This document shows positions 9,174 to 18,280 of a stretch of DNA of 32,783 nucleotides, piece after piece (position 1 is the stretch's first letter; each line of letters begins with the position of its first letter). A program made the translations under genes and the position numbers. The stretch spans positions 1 to 32,783 of the forward strand of contig NZ_AKIF01000011.1 of assembly GCF_000269905.1 (NCBI RefSeq). The letters are read 5' to 3'. The notes beneath the pieces were generated by a model that saw nothing but the letters and a program-made list of their open reading frames with translations, searched no databases and was not told the DNA's origin. This stretch comes from Alkalibacillus haloalkaliphilus C5 (lineage in GTDB: Bacteria; Bacillota; Bacilli; Bacillales; Alkalibacillaceae).

Positions 9174-10874
9174 TTATGAATGAAGTGTTTTTAAGAAGTC
9201 AACAAGTTCATCGATATGAATATCTTGCTGTTCTCCTGTCTTACGATGTTTATACTCAACATAACCTTCATGTGCTCGTTTACCGATTGTAACCCGGTGC
9301 GTTACACCTATTAAATCACTATCATTAAACTTAACACCAGCACGCTCTTGACGGTCATCATATAAAACATCAAAGCCTTTAGATTGAAGTTGTTCATAAA
9401 CTTGTTCAGCTACTTCAACTTGTTCTTCTTTCTTGGCATTTAAATTAATAATGTGCACATCAAATGGAACTAGTGAGTCTGGCCAAAACATCCCATTGTC
9501 ATCATGGTATTGTTCAACTACAGCAGCTAATGTTCTTGTAACTCCTATACCATAACAACCCATCACATAGTTTTGTGAGCGTCCTTGTTGGTTTAAGAAA
9601 GATGCTCCTAACTTATCAGCATATAGAGAACCTAGCTTAAATACGTGACCGACTTCAATTCCTTTTGCAAATTGAATTGTACCTTGTCCATCTGGAGAAG
9701 GATCACCTTCTTCAACAAAACGCAAATCTGCATATTGGTTTACTTCAAAATCTCTATCAGGATTTACATTTTTGAAGTGGTAACCATTTTCATTAGCACC
9801 ACATGTAGCATTGTGTAACGATTTAACTGCGTGATCTGCAATTACCTCTACACTTTCAGGTACATTAATAGGTCCTAATGAACCGAAACCTGCTCCGACA
9901 ACATCGATTGTTTCTTGTTCAGTTGCTAACTCAACGATCCCTGCATCGAATAAATTTTTCACTTTGACGTCGTTTACTTCATGATCACCACGAGTTACGA
10001 CTAACACAAGGCGATCGTCCACTTTAAACATAATGGCTTTCATGCCTTCAGAAAGTGAATGACCTAAGTAATCAGCTACCTCTTGCATTGTTTTCGCATT
10101 AGGTGTTTCGACTTTTTCTAGTGGCTTCTCTTCTTCATTCCCTTGTTCATACTGCGTGACAACTGGTGCCATCTCAACGTTCGCTGCGTAATCTGATGTA
10201 TCAGAATATGCGATTGTATCTTCGCCAACGTCAGATAAAACCATAAATTCATGAGTGTCTTTACCACCCATAGCACCAGAATCCGCAATTACAGCTCTAA
10301 AGTTCAAACCACAACGTTCAAATACACGCTTATATGCATTAAATAATTGATCGTAAGTTTCATCTAAAGACTCAAAATCTTCATGGAAGGAATAAGCATC
10401 CTTCATTAAAAATTCTCTCCCTCTAAGCAAACCAAAGCGAGGTCTTTTTTCATCACGGTACTTCGTTTGAATCTGATAGACTGTTAGAGGTAATTTTTTG
10501 TATGAATTGATTTCATCTCTAACTAAAGAGGTTACAACTTCCTCATGCGTCGCACCAAGTGCAAATGGTCGTTCATGACGGTCATTAAGACGCATTAACT
10601 CTAAGCCCATCGTATCCCAACGGCCAGAGGTTTCCCATAGTTCTGCAGGTTGTAGACTTGGCATTTGGATTTCTTGTGCCCCTGCACGGTCCATTTCTTC
10701 ACGGACAATATTTTCTAAGTTGCGTAAAACTCTTTTACCTAATGGCAAAAAGTTGTACACTCCTGAAGCTAGCTTACGGATATACCCGGCTTTTAATAGT
10801 AATTGGTGACTTGCTATTTCTGCTTCTTTAGGTACTTCTCGCAACGTTGGAATCAACATATTACTTTGTCTCAT
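9174..10874 (-). CDS. proS: Prolyl-tRNA synthetase, bacterial type
   Basis: ProS charges tRNA-Pro. The 566-aa class II synthetase shows motif 2 with the transfer-loop region [20 protein letters not shown] (about residues 138-157), the long insertion (editing) domain between motifs 2 and 3 (about 225-400) typical of the bacterial type, motif 3 [11 protein letters not shown] (about 440-450), and the C-terminal anticodon-binding domain. Length matches the family (about 565-570). The ATG at 10874 has a GAGGTGA ribosome binding site. I see no T-box structure in the 26 bases after rseP. The rseP-proS-polC order is typical of Bacilli. Confidence 0.97.
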   Translation of the reverse strand: MRQSNMLIPTLREVPKEAEIASHQLLLKAGYIRKLASGVYNFLPLGKRVLRNLENIVREEMDRAGAQEIQMPSLQPAELWETSGRWDTMGLELMRLNDRHERPFALGATHEEVVTSLVRDEINSYKKLPLTVYQIQTKYRDEKRPRFGLLRGREFLMKDAYSFHEDFESLDETYDQLFNAYKRVFERCGLNFRAVIADSGAMGGKDTHEFMVLSDVGEDTIAYSDTSDYAANVEMAPVVTQYEQGNEEEKPLEKVETPNAKTMQEVADYLGHSLSEGMKAIMFKVDDRLVLVVTRGDHEVNDVKVKNLFDAGIVELATEQETIDVVGAGFGSLGPINVPESVEVIADHAVKSLHNATCGANENGYHFKNVNPDRDFEVNQYADLRFVEEGDPSPDGQGTIQFAKGIEVGHVFKLGSLYADKLGASFLNQQGRSQNYVMGCYGIGVTRTLAAVVEQYHDDNGMFWPDSLVPFDVHIINLNAKKEEQVEVAEQVYEQLQSKGFDVLYDDRQERAGVKFNDSDLIGVTHRVTIGKRAHEGYVEYKHRKTGEQQDIHIDELVDFLKTLHS

Positions 10875-10900
10875 ATTAGATTCACCTCAAAATACGATTT

Positions 10901-12157
10901 TTACATAAATAAACGTTCTATATCATTCCATGTAACAACTATCATCAGCAACATAAGTAGTGCAAAGCCGATAAAGTGGACAACGCCTTCTTTTTGAGGA
11001 TCTACTGGTTTCCCTCTAATGGCTTCAAGGCCGATAAACATTAACCTTCCTCCATCTAAAGCAGGGAGAGGTAATAAGTTAATAATACCTAAATTAATAC
11101 TTAACATAGCCGTCCACATTAAAAAGTTTAAAAACCCTGTTTGTACAACGTCATCTGTTGCAGTATAAATACCAACTGGACCAGCTAACGCATCAATAGA
11201 TAATTGACCAGTCACAAGTTGCCCAAGCGCATTTATTATTAATACAGTTATATCATATGTTTGTGTAAAACCATATAAGATAACATCTCCTGGGGAATCT
11301 TCAAACATTCTCATAACACCGAGTCTGCCAATTGTTTCGCCTTGTTCGGTGAAGGATTCTGGCGTAATGGATTTGGATATTAGATCGCCATCTCTTTCTA
11401 CAGTCACATCTAATTGTTCGTCAGGTCGTTCCTGCACGTACATAACAAAGTCCATCCACGTCTCAATAGATTGCCCATTGATCGATACGACCTCGTCACC
11501 TTCCATCAGTTCAGCCTGTTCTGCAGGGCTATCTTCTTGTACTCCACCAATTAAAGCTTCCTCTACTGGTACCCCTTGAACAAATCCAAGACCAATAAAG
11601 ATTGCGATTGCTAATAAGAAGTTCATTGCAGGACCAGCAAAAACTTGTATACCTTTTTGGCCCACAGACTTAGATCCAAACTGACGATCATATGGGGCAA
11701 TTAAAGTTTCTTTTTCATCCATGACGAACAACGCTTTTCGGTCAACATTAAATTGATGGTGTTCATCAGTATCTAGCTCATAACAGTCTATTTTTAACTC
11801 ATGATCTAAATCTACTTGCTCTACTTCTACAATTTTGGCATTAGGGTAATTAGATTTATTGTTTACAATAATCTTATTCACATCACCAAAATCATTAAAT
11901 TCTAAACCGATATGATGCCCTGGTTTTAGCTCAATAATTTCAGGGTCTTCACCTGCCACTCGTACGTAGCCACCAATTGGAAGCAAACGTACTGTATACA
12001 ACGTTTCGTCTTTACGATATGAGAAAATCTTCGGTCCAAAGCCGATTGCAAATTCACGAGCTAACATTCCGGCTCGTTTTGCAAAAATGAGATGGCCTAA
12101 TTCATGGATAAATACTAAAAGGCCAAACATGAAAATAAAGGCAATAACAGTATTCAA
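10901..12157 (-). CDS. rseP: Site-2 intramembrane zinc metalloprotease RseP
   Basis: RseP (YluC/RasP in Bacillus) cuts membrane-embedded substrates, including anti-sigma factors and signal-peptide remnants. The HELGH zinc site lies in the first membrane helix, a central PDZ domain covers about 200-270, and the third metal ligand is in the LPALDGGRL motif about 45 residues from the C-terminus, which ends WNDIERLFM. I chose the TTG at 12157 (MNTVIAF, as in Bacillus homologues), about 8 bases after AAGGAAGG. A GTG at 12166 would add three residues but would touch the ribosome binding site. It follows dxr closely. Confidence 0.95.
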   Translation of the reverse strand: MNTVIAFIFMFGLLVFIHELGHLIFAKRAGMLAREFAIGFGPKIFSYRKDETLYTVRLLPIGGYVRVAGEDPEIIELKPGHHIGLEFNDFGDVNKIIVNNKSNYPNAKIVEVEQVDLDHELKIDCYELDTDEHHQFNVDRKALFVMDEKETLIAPYDRQFGSKSVGQKGIQVFAGPAMNFLLAIAIFIGLGFVQGVPVEEALIGGVQEDSPAEQAELMEGDEVVSINGQSIETWMDFVMYVQERPDEQLDVTVERDGDLISKSITPESFTEQGETIGRLGVMRMFEDSPGDVILYGFTQTYDITVLIINALGQLVTGQLSIDALAGPVGIYTATDDVVQTGFLNFLMWTAMLSINLGIINLLPLPALDGGRLMFIGLEAIRGKPVDPQKEGVVHFIGFALLMLLMIVVTWNDIERLFM

Positions 12158-12172
12158 TACTAGCACCTTCCT

Positions 12173-13320
12173 TTAAGACACTTCATGACGGACGCGTTCA
12201 CGGGTCTCTTGATCAATAGTTAAAATTGTTTCTAAGTCAGGAGATGTAATCGTTTTGTGTTGTTCAAGTTGATTTTGAATTAGGTTTTCAATCCCTAAAA
12301 AGTCTACTTTTCCGTTTAAAAATAAAGAAACAGCTTCTTCATTGGCAGCATTTAAAACAGTTGTCATAGAACCACCTTCACGCCCTGATTCATATGCATT
12401 TTTAAACATGGGAACCGTTCAAAACTCATTTCCTGAAAGTTTAAAGTGCCGAATGATAATAAGTCTAATCCCTCTGACATATTGTAAGGGTAACGCTCCG
12501 GATATGTTAAAGCATATTGAATCGGTATTCTCATATCTGGTGTCCCTAACTGAGCCATAACACTTTGATCTGTAAACTCTACCATACTATGAATAACGCT
12601 TTCTTTATGCATAATCACATCAATTTGATTATAAGGAACTCCAAATAGCCAATGAGCTTCAATGACTTCAAGGCCTTTGTTCATCATCGTTGCTGAATCG
12701 ATTGTAATCTTTGCTCCCATACTCCAGTTAGGATGTTTTAATGCATCTTCTTTAGTAACACCTACGAGTTCTTCTCTCGTACGGTCACGAAAACTACCAC
12801 CAGAAGCTGTAATGACCAAACGCTTTAATTTATTTATATTTTCTCCACGCAGACATTGATGGATCGCAGCATGTTCGCTATCAACTGGTAATAAGTCTAC
12901 ACCGTACTTTCTCGCTTCTTTCATGACAAGGTGTCCCGCTGTTACAAGCGTTTCTTTATTTGCAAATGCAATTTGCTTTTTAGCCCGAATGGCTTCTAGA
13001 GTAGGCTTTAAACCAACACTTCCTAAAACAGCATTAACGACTAAATCAACTTGGTCATGTTTAACAATTTCACTTAATGCATCTAATCCAGCATACACTT
13101 TAACATCATATGTAAGTGAACTTTCAAGATGACTTTTTGTTTCACCATCTTTAACAATAACGACTTGAGGTTTCAACTCCTCAATAATCGGTTTGGCTAC
13201 ATCCACTTGAGTTCCAAATGCAAGCGCATATAAATTAAATGCATCAGGGTATTCTTTAATTATATCAATAGTTTGTAAGCCAATTGAACCCGTTCCACCT
13301 AATAAGACAATATTTTTCAT
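12173..13320 (-). pseudogene. dxr: 1-deoxy-D-xylulose 5-phosphate reductoisomerase with -1 frameshift at a slippery site
   Basis: Dxr (IspC) makes 2-C-methyl-D-erythritol 4-phosphate in the MEP isoprenoid pathway. The first frame (12364-13320) gives [14 protein letters not shown], the NADPH-binding start, then [11 protein letters not shown] and SGGSFRDR, and reaches FERFPCLK before diverging to an out-of-frame stop. The conserved end continues in the -1 frame (from 12400 to 12173): [19 protein letters not shown] and the C-terminal helical domain. Joining the frames at TTTAAAA (12400-12406) gives 382 aa, the normal Dxr length. One missing A in a run, or -1 ribosomal frameshifting at T TTA AAA, would both explain it. 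As the gene is expected to be essential, a sequence error or recoding is likelier than true loss. Confidence 0.9.
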
Positions 13321-13346
13321 ATTTAACCCTCATTTATTGCTATATA

Positions 13347-14135
13347 TTAAATAAAATGTAAAAAATGCAAGAAAGGCAGCATAAAGATTAAACTGTCAAA
13401 ACGATCTAAAACACCACCGTGACCTGGCAGTAATGTTCCAGAATCTTTCACTTCATAAGTTCGTTTCAATGCAGACTCAACTAAGTCACCAATTTGTGCT
13501 AGGATTGAAGCAATTATTGCAATTATGATCACAGTTATAACGTAGTCATATAATTGAAAAATCAATTGGAAAATGATCGCTACAACAATGGCACTTAAAA
13601 CACCACCAACAAAACCTGCAATTGTCTTTTTCGGACTAATTTCAGGCCACAACTTCCGTTTACCCATATATTTACCAAAGAAATATGCTCCAGAATCAGT
13701 TAACCAAATAATTAATAACACAAAAAAGATATATTCTATGCCGACATATCTTGTTTCAATAAAGTAGGCAAAACCGACACCAACATAAAATAATGATAAC
13801 AATATAAACGATAAGTCATGGTAAGTCTTTTCATTTTTCACAACAACAGTATAAATTAAAAGTGAAAATATAAAGATAAAGAATAGTTCAAAATGTTGCA
13901 ACGGTATGTATGAAAAGATCGGTGTTATAAATAAATCAATATAAAAAATCCATAACAGCATAAAGCTTAAGACGGCAGGGAAACTAAAAGTTGATATATT
14001 GTTCATACGAAACAACTCGTTTAACCCCATTGTTGCTAAGACAGCAACTAATAACGCAAATGGCCACCCTCCAAAAACTATAAAGGGAACAAATATAATC
14101 AATCCAATTACAGCTGTTATGACTCGTTGTTTCAT
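13347..14135 (-). CDS. cdsA: Phosphatidate cytidylyltransferase (CDP-diglyceride synthase)
   Basis: CdsA makes CDP-diacylglycerol from CTP and phosphatidic acid, the branch point of phospholipid synthesis. The 262-aa protein has about eight hydrophobic membrane segments and ends with the family signature: [20 protein letters not shown] followed by GVLDRFDSL, near residues 220-250. Length agrees with Bacillus CdsA (about 269). The ATG at 14135 has a GTGAGG ribosome binding site 12 bases after uppS; dxr follows after 26 bases. The order uppS-cdsA-dxr-rseP is widely conserved. Confidence 0.97.
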   Translation of the reverse strand: MKQRVITAVIGLIIFVPFIVFGGWPFALLVAVLATMGLNELFRMNNISTFSFPAVLSFMLLWIFYIDLFITPIFSYIPLQHFELFFIFIFSLLIYTVVVKNEKTYHDLSFILLSLFYVGVGFAYFIETRYVGIEYIFFVLLIIWLTDSGAYFFGKYMGKRKLWPEISPKKTIAGFVGGVLSAIVVAIIFQLIFQLYDYVITVIIIAIIASILAQIGDLVESALKRTYEVKDSGTLLPGHGGVLDRFDSLIFMLPFLHFLHFI

Positions 14136-14147
14136 TTCCTCACATCC

Positions 14148-14894
14148 CTATAAGCCACCGAACCTTCTTTTTCGATGTTGATATTCTATAATAGCTTCAT
14201 CTAATGCTTCTGCATTAAATTCAGGCCAAAGTTTGTCAGTAAAGTAAAACTCCGCATACGCTAATTGCCACAATAAGTAGTTACTTAACCTTTGTTCACC
14301 ACTTGTTCTAACTAGTAAGTCAGGATCTGGTAAATCAGTCGTATATAAATGTTCTTCAACTTTTTCTTCATTGATAGATTCTACATCAAATTCACCATCT
14401 AATACAGACTGACTAATTTCTTTAACAGCATCTACTAATTCTTTACGACTGCCATAATTTAACGCTAAGTTTAAGACCATCCCACTATTATTGCTTGTTT
14501 CATCAATCGCTTTACTCACAGCATTCTTTGTAAATTCGGGTAACAGTTCAAAATCACCCATAGTTGTTATTCTAACATTGTTTTCTTTAAGTCCTGGTAA
14601 ATATGTATCTAGAAATTGAGATGGTAATTTCATAATAAACTCAACTTCTGATTTAGGCCTTTTCCAATTTTCTGTAGAAAAAGCGTACAACGTCATTGCT
14701 TCAACACCTAAATTAGAAGCTCGTTTAACAACCTTTTCAATTGCTTTCATACCTTCACGGTGACCAGCAACCCTAGGTAAGGCACGTTTTTTAGCCCATC
14801 TACCATTGCCATCCATAATGATCGCAATATGCTTCGGTATGTTTTCTGACTGTATTTCACCTTGTTCATTTTTAGAGTTTGTACGAAAAAGCAT
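14148..14894 (-). CDS. uppS: Isoprenyl transferase, undecaprenyl diphosphate synthase
   Basis: UppS is a cis-prenyltransferase that makes the C55 lipid carrier for cell-wall precursors. The 248-aa protein carries the IIMDGNGRWAKKR motif with its catalytic Asp (about residue 28), GHREGMK, FSTENWKRPKSEV (about 78-90), and the C-terminal DLLVRTSGEQRLSNYLLWQ and YTDK/FTDKLWPEF-like region that binds diphosphate. The ATG at 14894 follows a GAGAGGGA ribosome binding site, just downstream of a terminator hairpin. It opens a group of lipid and envelope genes with cdsA and dxr; Dxr feeds the same isoprenoid pathway. Confidence 0.97.
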   Translation of the reverse strand: MLFRTNSKNEQGEIQSENIPKHIAIIMDGNGRWAKKRALPRVAGHREGMKAIEKVVKRASNLGVEAMTLYAFSTENWKRPKSEVEFIMKLPSQFLDTYLPGLKENNVRITTMGDFELLPEFTKNAVSKAIDETSNNSGMVLNLALNYGSRKELVDAVKEISQSVLDGEFDVESINEEKVEEHLYTTDLPDPDLLVRTSGEQRLSNYLLWQLAYAEFYFTDKLWPEFNAEALDEAIIEYQHRKRRFGGL

Positions 14895-14920
14895 AATAAT
14901 CCCTCTCTAAACAACATTAA

Positions 14921-14956
14921 GAAAAATTCAGCTTCCGCTTGAATGAGCGAAAGCTG
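14921..14956 (-). terminator. Intrinsic terminator between frr and uppS
   Basis: CAGCTTTCGCT / AGCGGAAGCTG forms an 11-bp stem with one G-U pair and a 6-base loop, followed by AATTTTTC. It begins 22 bases after the frr stop. No clear promoter lies between it and uppS (about 26 bases before the start), so uppS probably depends on read-through or on a promoter further upstream. Confidence 0.75.
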
Positions 14957-14978
14957 TTATAATCTCCAAGTAAGAAGT

Positions 14979-15536
14979 TTAAACTTCTGTGATTTCGTTT
15001 TCCTTTTCTTCTAACAATTGATCAATTTGAGCAATATGCTTATCCGTCTCATCTTGGACATCGTCTTGAAAAGAACGAGATTCATCTTCTGTAATCTCAC
15101 TACTTTTCTCTAGTTTCTTTAATTGATCATTCGCATCACGACGAATGTTACGAATTTGTACACGTGCTTCTTCAGCATATTTACGAGTAATTTTCACTAA
15201 CTCTTTACGGCGCTCTTCTGTTAATGCCGGAATATTAATTCTGATCACGTTTCCGTCATTGTTTGGCTGTAATCCTAAGTCTGCTTTTTGAATAGCTTTT
15301 TCGATATCACCAATTGCTGACTTGTCAAATGGTGTAATGACAAGTAATCTAGCTTCTGGAGCAGATACAGTTGATAACTGATTTAACGGTGTGCTTGCAC
15401 CATAATAATCGACATAAACACTATCTAATAGTGCTGGGTTAGCACGACCTGCCCTCACTGTAGACAATTGTTTGGAGAACGCTTGAATCGCACTAGACAT
15501 TTTTTCGCGACAATCTTTAATTACTGCATCACTCAT
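14979..15536 (-). CDS. frr: Ribosome recycling factor
   Basis: RRF, with EF-G, splits the post-termination ribosome. The 185-aa length is exactly typical, with the conserved [13 protein letters not shown] (about residues 26-38), [11 protein letters not shown] (about 44-54), [18 protein letters not shown] (about 97-114) and [16 protein letters not shown] (about 127-142) of the three-helix bundle. The ATG at 15536 overlaps the pyrH stop (ATGA), and its AGGAGG ribosome binding site lies inside the end of pyrH, so the two are translationally coupled. A terminator follows. Confidence 0.98.
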   Translation of the reverse strand: MSDAVIKDCREKMSSAIQAFSKQLSTVRAGRANPALLDSVYVDYYGASTPLNQLSTVSAPEARLLVITPFDKSAIGDIEKAIQKADLGLQPNNDGNVIRINIPALTEERRKELVKITRKYAEEARVQIRNIRRDANDQLKKLEKSSEITEDESRSFQDDVQDETDKHIAQIDQLLEEKENEITEV

Positions 15537-16261
15537 TCTGATTTCCTCCTAATTATTGTTCCAATTTCTTCTCCAGTAACAACACGTTTGATGTTACCTT
15601 CATCCATAATTGAGAATACTATTAATGCTATGTCGTTGTCCATACATAAAGATGAAGCTGTTGAATCCATAACACCTAAACCTTCATTTAATACTTCCAT
15701 GAAGCTTAGTTCGTGATATTTAAATGCATCAGCATTAAGCTTTGGATCATCAGAATAGACACCGTCGACATTATTTTTAGCCATTAAAATAACGTCAGCT
15801 TCTATTTCAGCTGCGCGTAAAGCTGCTGTCGTGTCTGTTGAAAAGTAAGGGTTACCTGTTCCACCGGCAAAAATGACAACACGCTTTTTCTCAAGGTGTC
15901 TCATAGCCTTGCGACGAATATAAGGTTCAGCAACTTGTCTCATTTCAATCGACGTTTGAACTCGAGTTTCTACTCCATAGTTCTCTAAACTGTCTTGTAA
16001 AGCAAGAGAATTCATAACAGTAGCTAACATGCCCATATAATCAGCATTAGCTCGATCCATACCGACTTCACTACCAACTTTGCCTCTCCAAATGTTACCG
16101 CCACCGACTACAATTGCAATTTCGATTCCCAAATCGTGTACGGCTTTAACTTGGTCTGCAATTGATTTAATAAATTTCGGGTCAATTCCATACCCTTGTT
16201 CACCACTAAGTGCTTCACCACTAATTTTTAATACAATACGTTTGAAATCCGGTGTTGACAT
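15533..16261 (-). CDS. pyrH: UMP kinase
   Basis: PyrH phosphorylates UMP to UDP. Motifs of the amino-acid-kinase fold are clear: [20 protein letters not shown] (about residues 7-26), [10 protein letters not shown] (about 50-59), [20 protein letters not shown] (about 133-152) and [14 protein letters not shown] (about 160-173). I chose the ATG at 16261 (MSTPDFKR, 242 aa), which has GGAGGTAAAT just upstream; a longer open frame reaching 16318 adds residues without homology and enters the terminator behind tsf. It lies between tsf and frr, as in B. subtilis. Confidence 0.97.
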   Translation of the reverse strand: MSTPDFKRIVLKISGEALSGEQGYGIDPKFIKSIADQVKAVHDLGIEIAIVVGGGNIWRGKVGSEVGMDRANADYMGMLATVMNSLALQDSLENYGVETRVQTSIEMRQVAEPYIRRKAMRHLEKKRVVIFAGGTGNPYFSTDTTAALRAAEIEADVILMAKNNVDGVYSDDPKLNADAFKYHELSFMEVLNEGLGVMDSTASSLCMDNDIALIVFSIMDEGNIKRVVTGEEIGTIIRRKSE

Positions 16262-16300
16262 ATTTACCTCCGTCATTATGTAAAGATGTATTTTTACTTT

Positions 16301-16334
16301 ACAAAATAGGGAACACACCCAAGTGTCCCCTATT
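16301..16334 (-). terminator. Intrinsic terminator after tsf
   Basis: AATAGGGGACAC / GTGTTCCCTATT makes a 12-bp stem with one G-U pair and a TTGGGT loop, starting about 12 bases past the tsf stop. The downstream tract is only TTTTGT, so it may be leaky and reduce rather than block read-through into pyrH. Confidence 0.7.
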
Positions 16335-16346
16335 CTTATTGGTTTG

Positions 16347-17228
16347 TTATTTCTTAACTTGGTTCATGACTTCATCAGCGAAGTTTTCTTCACGCTTTTC
16401 CATACCTTCGCCAACTTCGTAACGTACGAATGATTTAACTGAAGCACCTTTTGATTCAACGTACTTTTTCACTGTTTGATCAGGATCTTTAACGAATGAC
16501 TGATCAAGTAAGCAAATATCTTCGAAGAATTTACCAAGACGACCTTCTACCATTTTTTCAACAATATGCTCAGGCTTACCTTCTTCTAGAGCTTGTTGCT
16601 TTAGGCGTTCGCGCTCTGTATCCACAACTTCTTGATCAACTTCTTCACGTGATAAGTAGTCAGGGTTAATTGCAGCCACATGCATCGCAACGTCTTTTGC
16701 AACGTCTTCATCAGTTGTGCCTTCTAGTTGTGTAAGAACTCCAATTTTACCACCCATATGGATGTAAGCACCAATTGCAGAGTTTTCATCGCTTTCAAAG
16801 ATTTCAAAGCGGCGTAATGAAAGTTTCTCTCCGATTTTCGCAATTGCAGATGTGATATATTCACTTACCGTTTCTTCACCGTTAATCTTTTGTTCAAATG
16901 CTTCTTCTACTGTAGCTGGTTTATGAGTAAGGATATGGTTAGCTAATACGTCTAATAAGTTTTTGAATTCATCGTTTTTAGCTACGAAGTCTGTTTCTGC
17001 GTTTACTTCAATCATAACTGCAGTGTTACCTTCAGTAACAATATGTGTTGATCCTTCTGCTGCAATACGGTCAGCTTTTTTAGCCGCTTTTGACATACCT
17101 TTTTCACGTAGGAATTCAACAGCTTGATCTAGGTCACCGTCAGTTTCTTGAAGCGCTTTTTTACAATCCATCATACCCGCGCCTGTCTTCTCGCGCAGTT
17201 CTTTTACTAGTTTCGCACTAATTGCCAT
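16347..17228 (-). CDS. tsf: Elongation factor Ts
   Basis: EF-Ts recharges EF-Tu by exchanging GDP for GTP. The 293-aa protein (the same length as in B. subtilis) has the N-terminal UBA-like domain with [16 protein letters not shown] (about residues 11-26), the [12 protein letters not shown] core motif (about 74-85), and the dimerisation and C-terminal modules ending [11 protein letters not shown]. The ATG at 17228 has a perfect AAGGAGG ribosome binding site. It follows rpsB after a terminator, which should lower tsf relative to rpsB. I found no convincing separate promoter. Confidence 0.98.
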   Translation of the reverse strand: MAISAKLVKELREKTGAGMMDCKKALQETDGDLDQAVEFLREKGMSKAAKKADRIAAEGSTHIVTEGNTAVMIEVNAETDFVAKNDEFKNLLDVLANHILTHKPATVEEAFEQKINGEETVSEYITSAIAKIGEKLSLRRFEIFESDENSAIGAYIHMGGKIGVLTQLEGTTDEDVAKDVAMHVAAINPDYLSREEVDQEVVDTERERLKQQALEEGKPEHIVEKMVEGRLGKFFEDICLLDQSFVKDPDQTVKKYVESKGASVKSFVRYEVGEGMEKREENFADEVMNQVKK

Positions 17229-17338
17229 TATACTTCCTCCTTGGAATGATCGGTTTTATGTTTAAAGTTAAATTTGATATAAAATTCCTTAATCGTATAC
17301 ATCGTTCCACACAATTATGTTTCTAAAACTCATGCTGT

Positions 17339-17373
17339 AAAAAAGGTGATAAAAGGTCCTACCTCTTATCACC
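17339..17373 (-). terminator. Strong intrinsic terminator/attenuator between rpsB and tsf
   Basis: GGTGATAAGAGGT / ACCTTTTATCACC forms a 13-bp stem (one G-U pair) with a 3-base loop, followed by TTTTTT (17344-17339), 10 bases after the rpsB stop. It is the strongest terminator in the window. The remaining gap to tsf (17229-17338) shows no good promoter, so tsf expression probably depends on partial read-through. Confidence 0.88.
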
Positions 17374-17383
17374 TACAACCTTT

Positions 17384-18133
17384 TTACTCTTGAACTGTTT
17401 GTTTTTCTTCTTGTTCTTCAGAAGCGTCTACAGCAACATCTTCTGTTGCTTCACCTTGTTTTACTTCAAGGATAGCATCTGCCATTCTTGTTGTAATAAG
17501 TTTAACAGCACGAATTGCATCATCGTTTGCAGGGATTACGAAATCAATTTCATCTGGATCGCAGTTAGTATCAACCATTGCTACGATAGGGATATCTAAC
17601 TTTTGCGCTTCCTTAACTGCAAGACGTTCTTTTCTAGGGTCTACGATGAATAGAGCATCAGGTAGCTCATCCATATTTTTAATTCCGCCTAAGAATTTCT
17701 CTAGACGATCTTTTTCTTTTAAGATCATAACCACTTCTTTTTTCGGAAGTACATCAAAAGTACCGTCTTCTTCCATACGCTCGATATCTTTCAGGCGATT
17801 AACACGCTTTTCGATTGTTTGGAAGTTCGTTAAAGTACCACCTAACCAACGCTGGTTGATGTAATGCATGCCAGAACGGGTCGCTTCTTCCTTTACCGTA
17901 TCTTGTGCTTGCTTTTTAGTACCGACGAATAGGATTGTACCTCCATCTTGAGCAACTTCTTTAATGAAGTTGAATGCTTCATCAACCTTTTTAACTGTTT
18001 TTTGTAAGTCGATGATGTAAATGCCGTTACGCTCTGTGAAAATGTAGCGCTTCATTTTTGGATTCCAACGGCGTGTTTGGTGTCCGAAATGAACACCAGC
18101 TTCTAATAGCTGTTTCATTGAAATAGCTGACAT
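17384..18133 (-). CDS. rpsB: 30S ribosomal protein S2
   Basis: S2 binds the head-body junction of the small subunit. The 249-aa protein starts [20 protein letters not shown] and continues with [12 protein letters not shown] and [12 protein letters not shown]; the central coiled-coil insertion covers about 105-150. GGTLTNF (about 96-102) and [19 protein letters not shown] (about 156-174) are diagnostic. The C-terminal tail is acidic. An AGGAGG ribosome binding site lies 8 bases before the ATG at 18133. It has its own promoter and a structured leader and is followed by a strong terminator before tsf. Confidence 0.98.
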   Translation of the reverse strand: MSAISMKQLLEAGVHFGHQTRRWNPKMKRYIFTERNGIYIIDLQKTVKKVDEAFNFIKEVAQDGGTILFVGTKKQAQDTVKEEATRSGMHYINQRWLGGTLTNFQTIEKRVNRLKDIERMEEDGTFDVLPKKEVVMILKEKDRLEKFLGGIKNMDELPDALFIVDPRKERLAVKEAQKLDIPIVAMVDTNCDPDEIDFVIPANDDAIRAVKLITTRMADAILEVKQGEATEDVAVDASEEQEEKQTVQE

Positions 18134-18240
18134 AATAAAATCCTCCTAAATGGTTTTTTTCCTCCGTTTGCTTCATATATAAGCAAAACTCATTATTAAT
18201 GAGCACCTTTACTTACGTCCACAAACGTGTGTATTAACAC
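18134..18240 (-). promoter_or_regulatory. Structured rpsB leader RNA with tandem hairpins
   Basis: After the promoter, the reverse strand can fold CTCATT-AAT-AATGAG (18203-18189) and, one base later, TTTGCTT / AAGCAAA with a 7-base loop (18187-18167). Then come CGGAGG and, 15 bases later, the true AGGAGG ribosome binding site. Two adjacent hairpins just before two GGAGG motifs would suit feedback control by S2, which is known for rpsB leaders in other bacteria. No match to a named leader family is claimed. Confidence 0.45.
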
Positions 18241-18248
18241 CAAAAGTA

Positions 18249-18277
18249 AATATATCATAACTGTTTTTGCGTAGCAA
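18249..18277 (-). promoter_or_regulatory. Sigma-A type promoter of rpsB
   Basis: TTGCTA (18277-18272), a 17-base spacer and TATATT (18254-18249) read on the reverse strand. The -35 begins 4 bases after the stop of the swrB-like gene, and the inferred start point is near 18242, about 110 bases before the rpsB ATG. Confidence 0.8.
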
Positions 18278-18280
18278 GTA

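Noticed and set aside
10875-10900. T-box riboswitch ahead of proS
   Set aside because: Only 26 bases separate rseP and proS, too short for a T-box leader.
16262-16318. Upstream extension of the pyrH frame ([15 protein letters not shown])
   Set aside because: It enters the terminator behind tsf, has no homology to UMP kinase, and the internal ATG at 16261 has a strong GGAGG site.
17229-17338. A sigma-A promoter for tsf
   Set aside because: TATATC and TTGTGT elements occur but never with an acceptable partner box at 16-18 base spacing.
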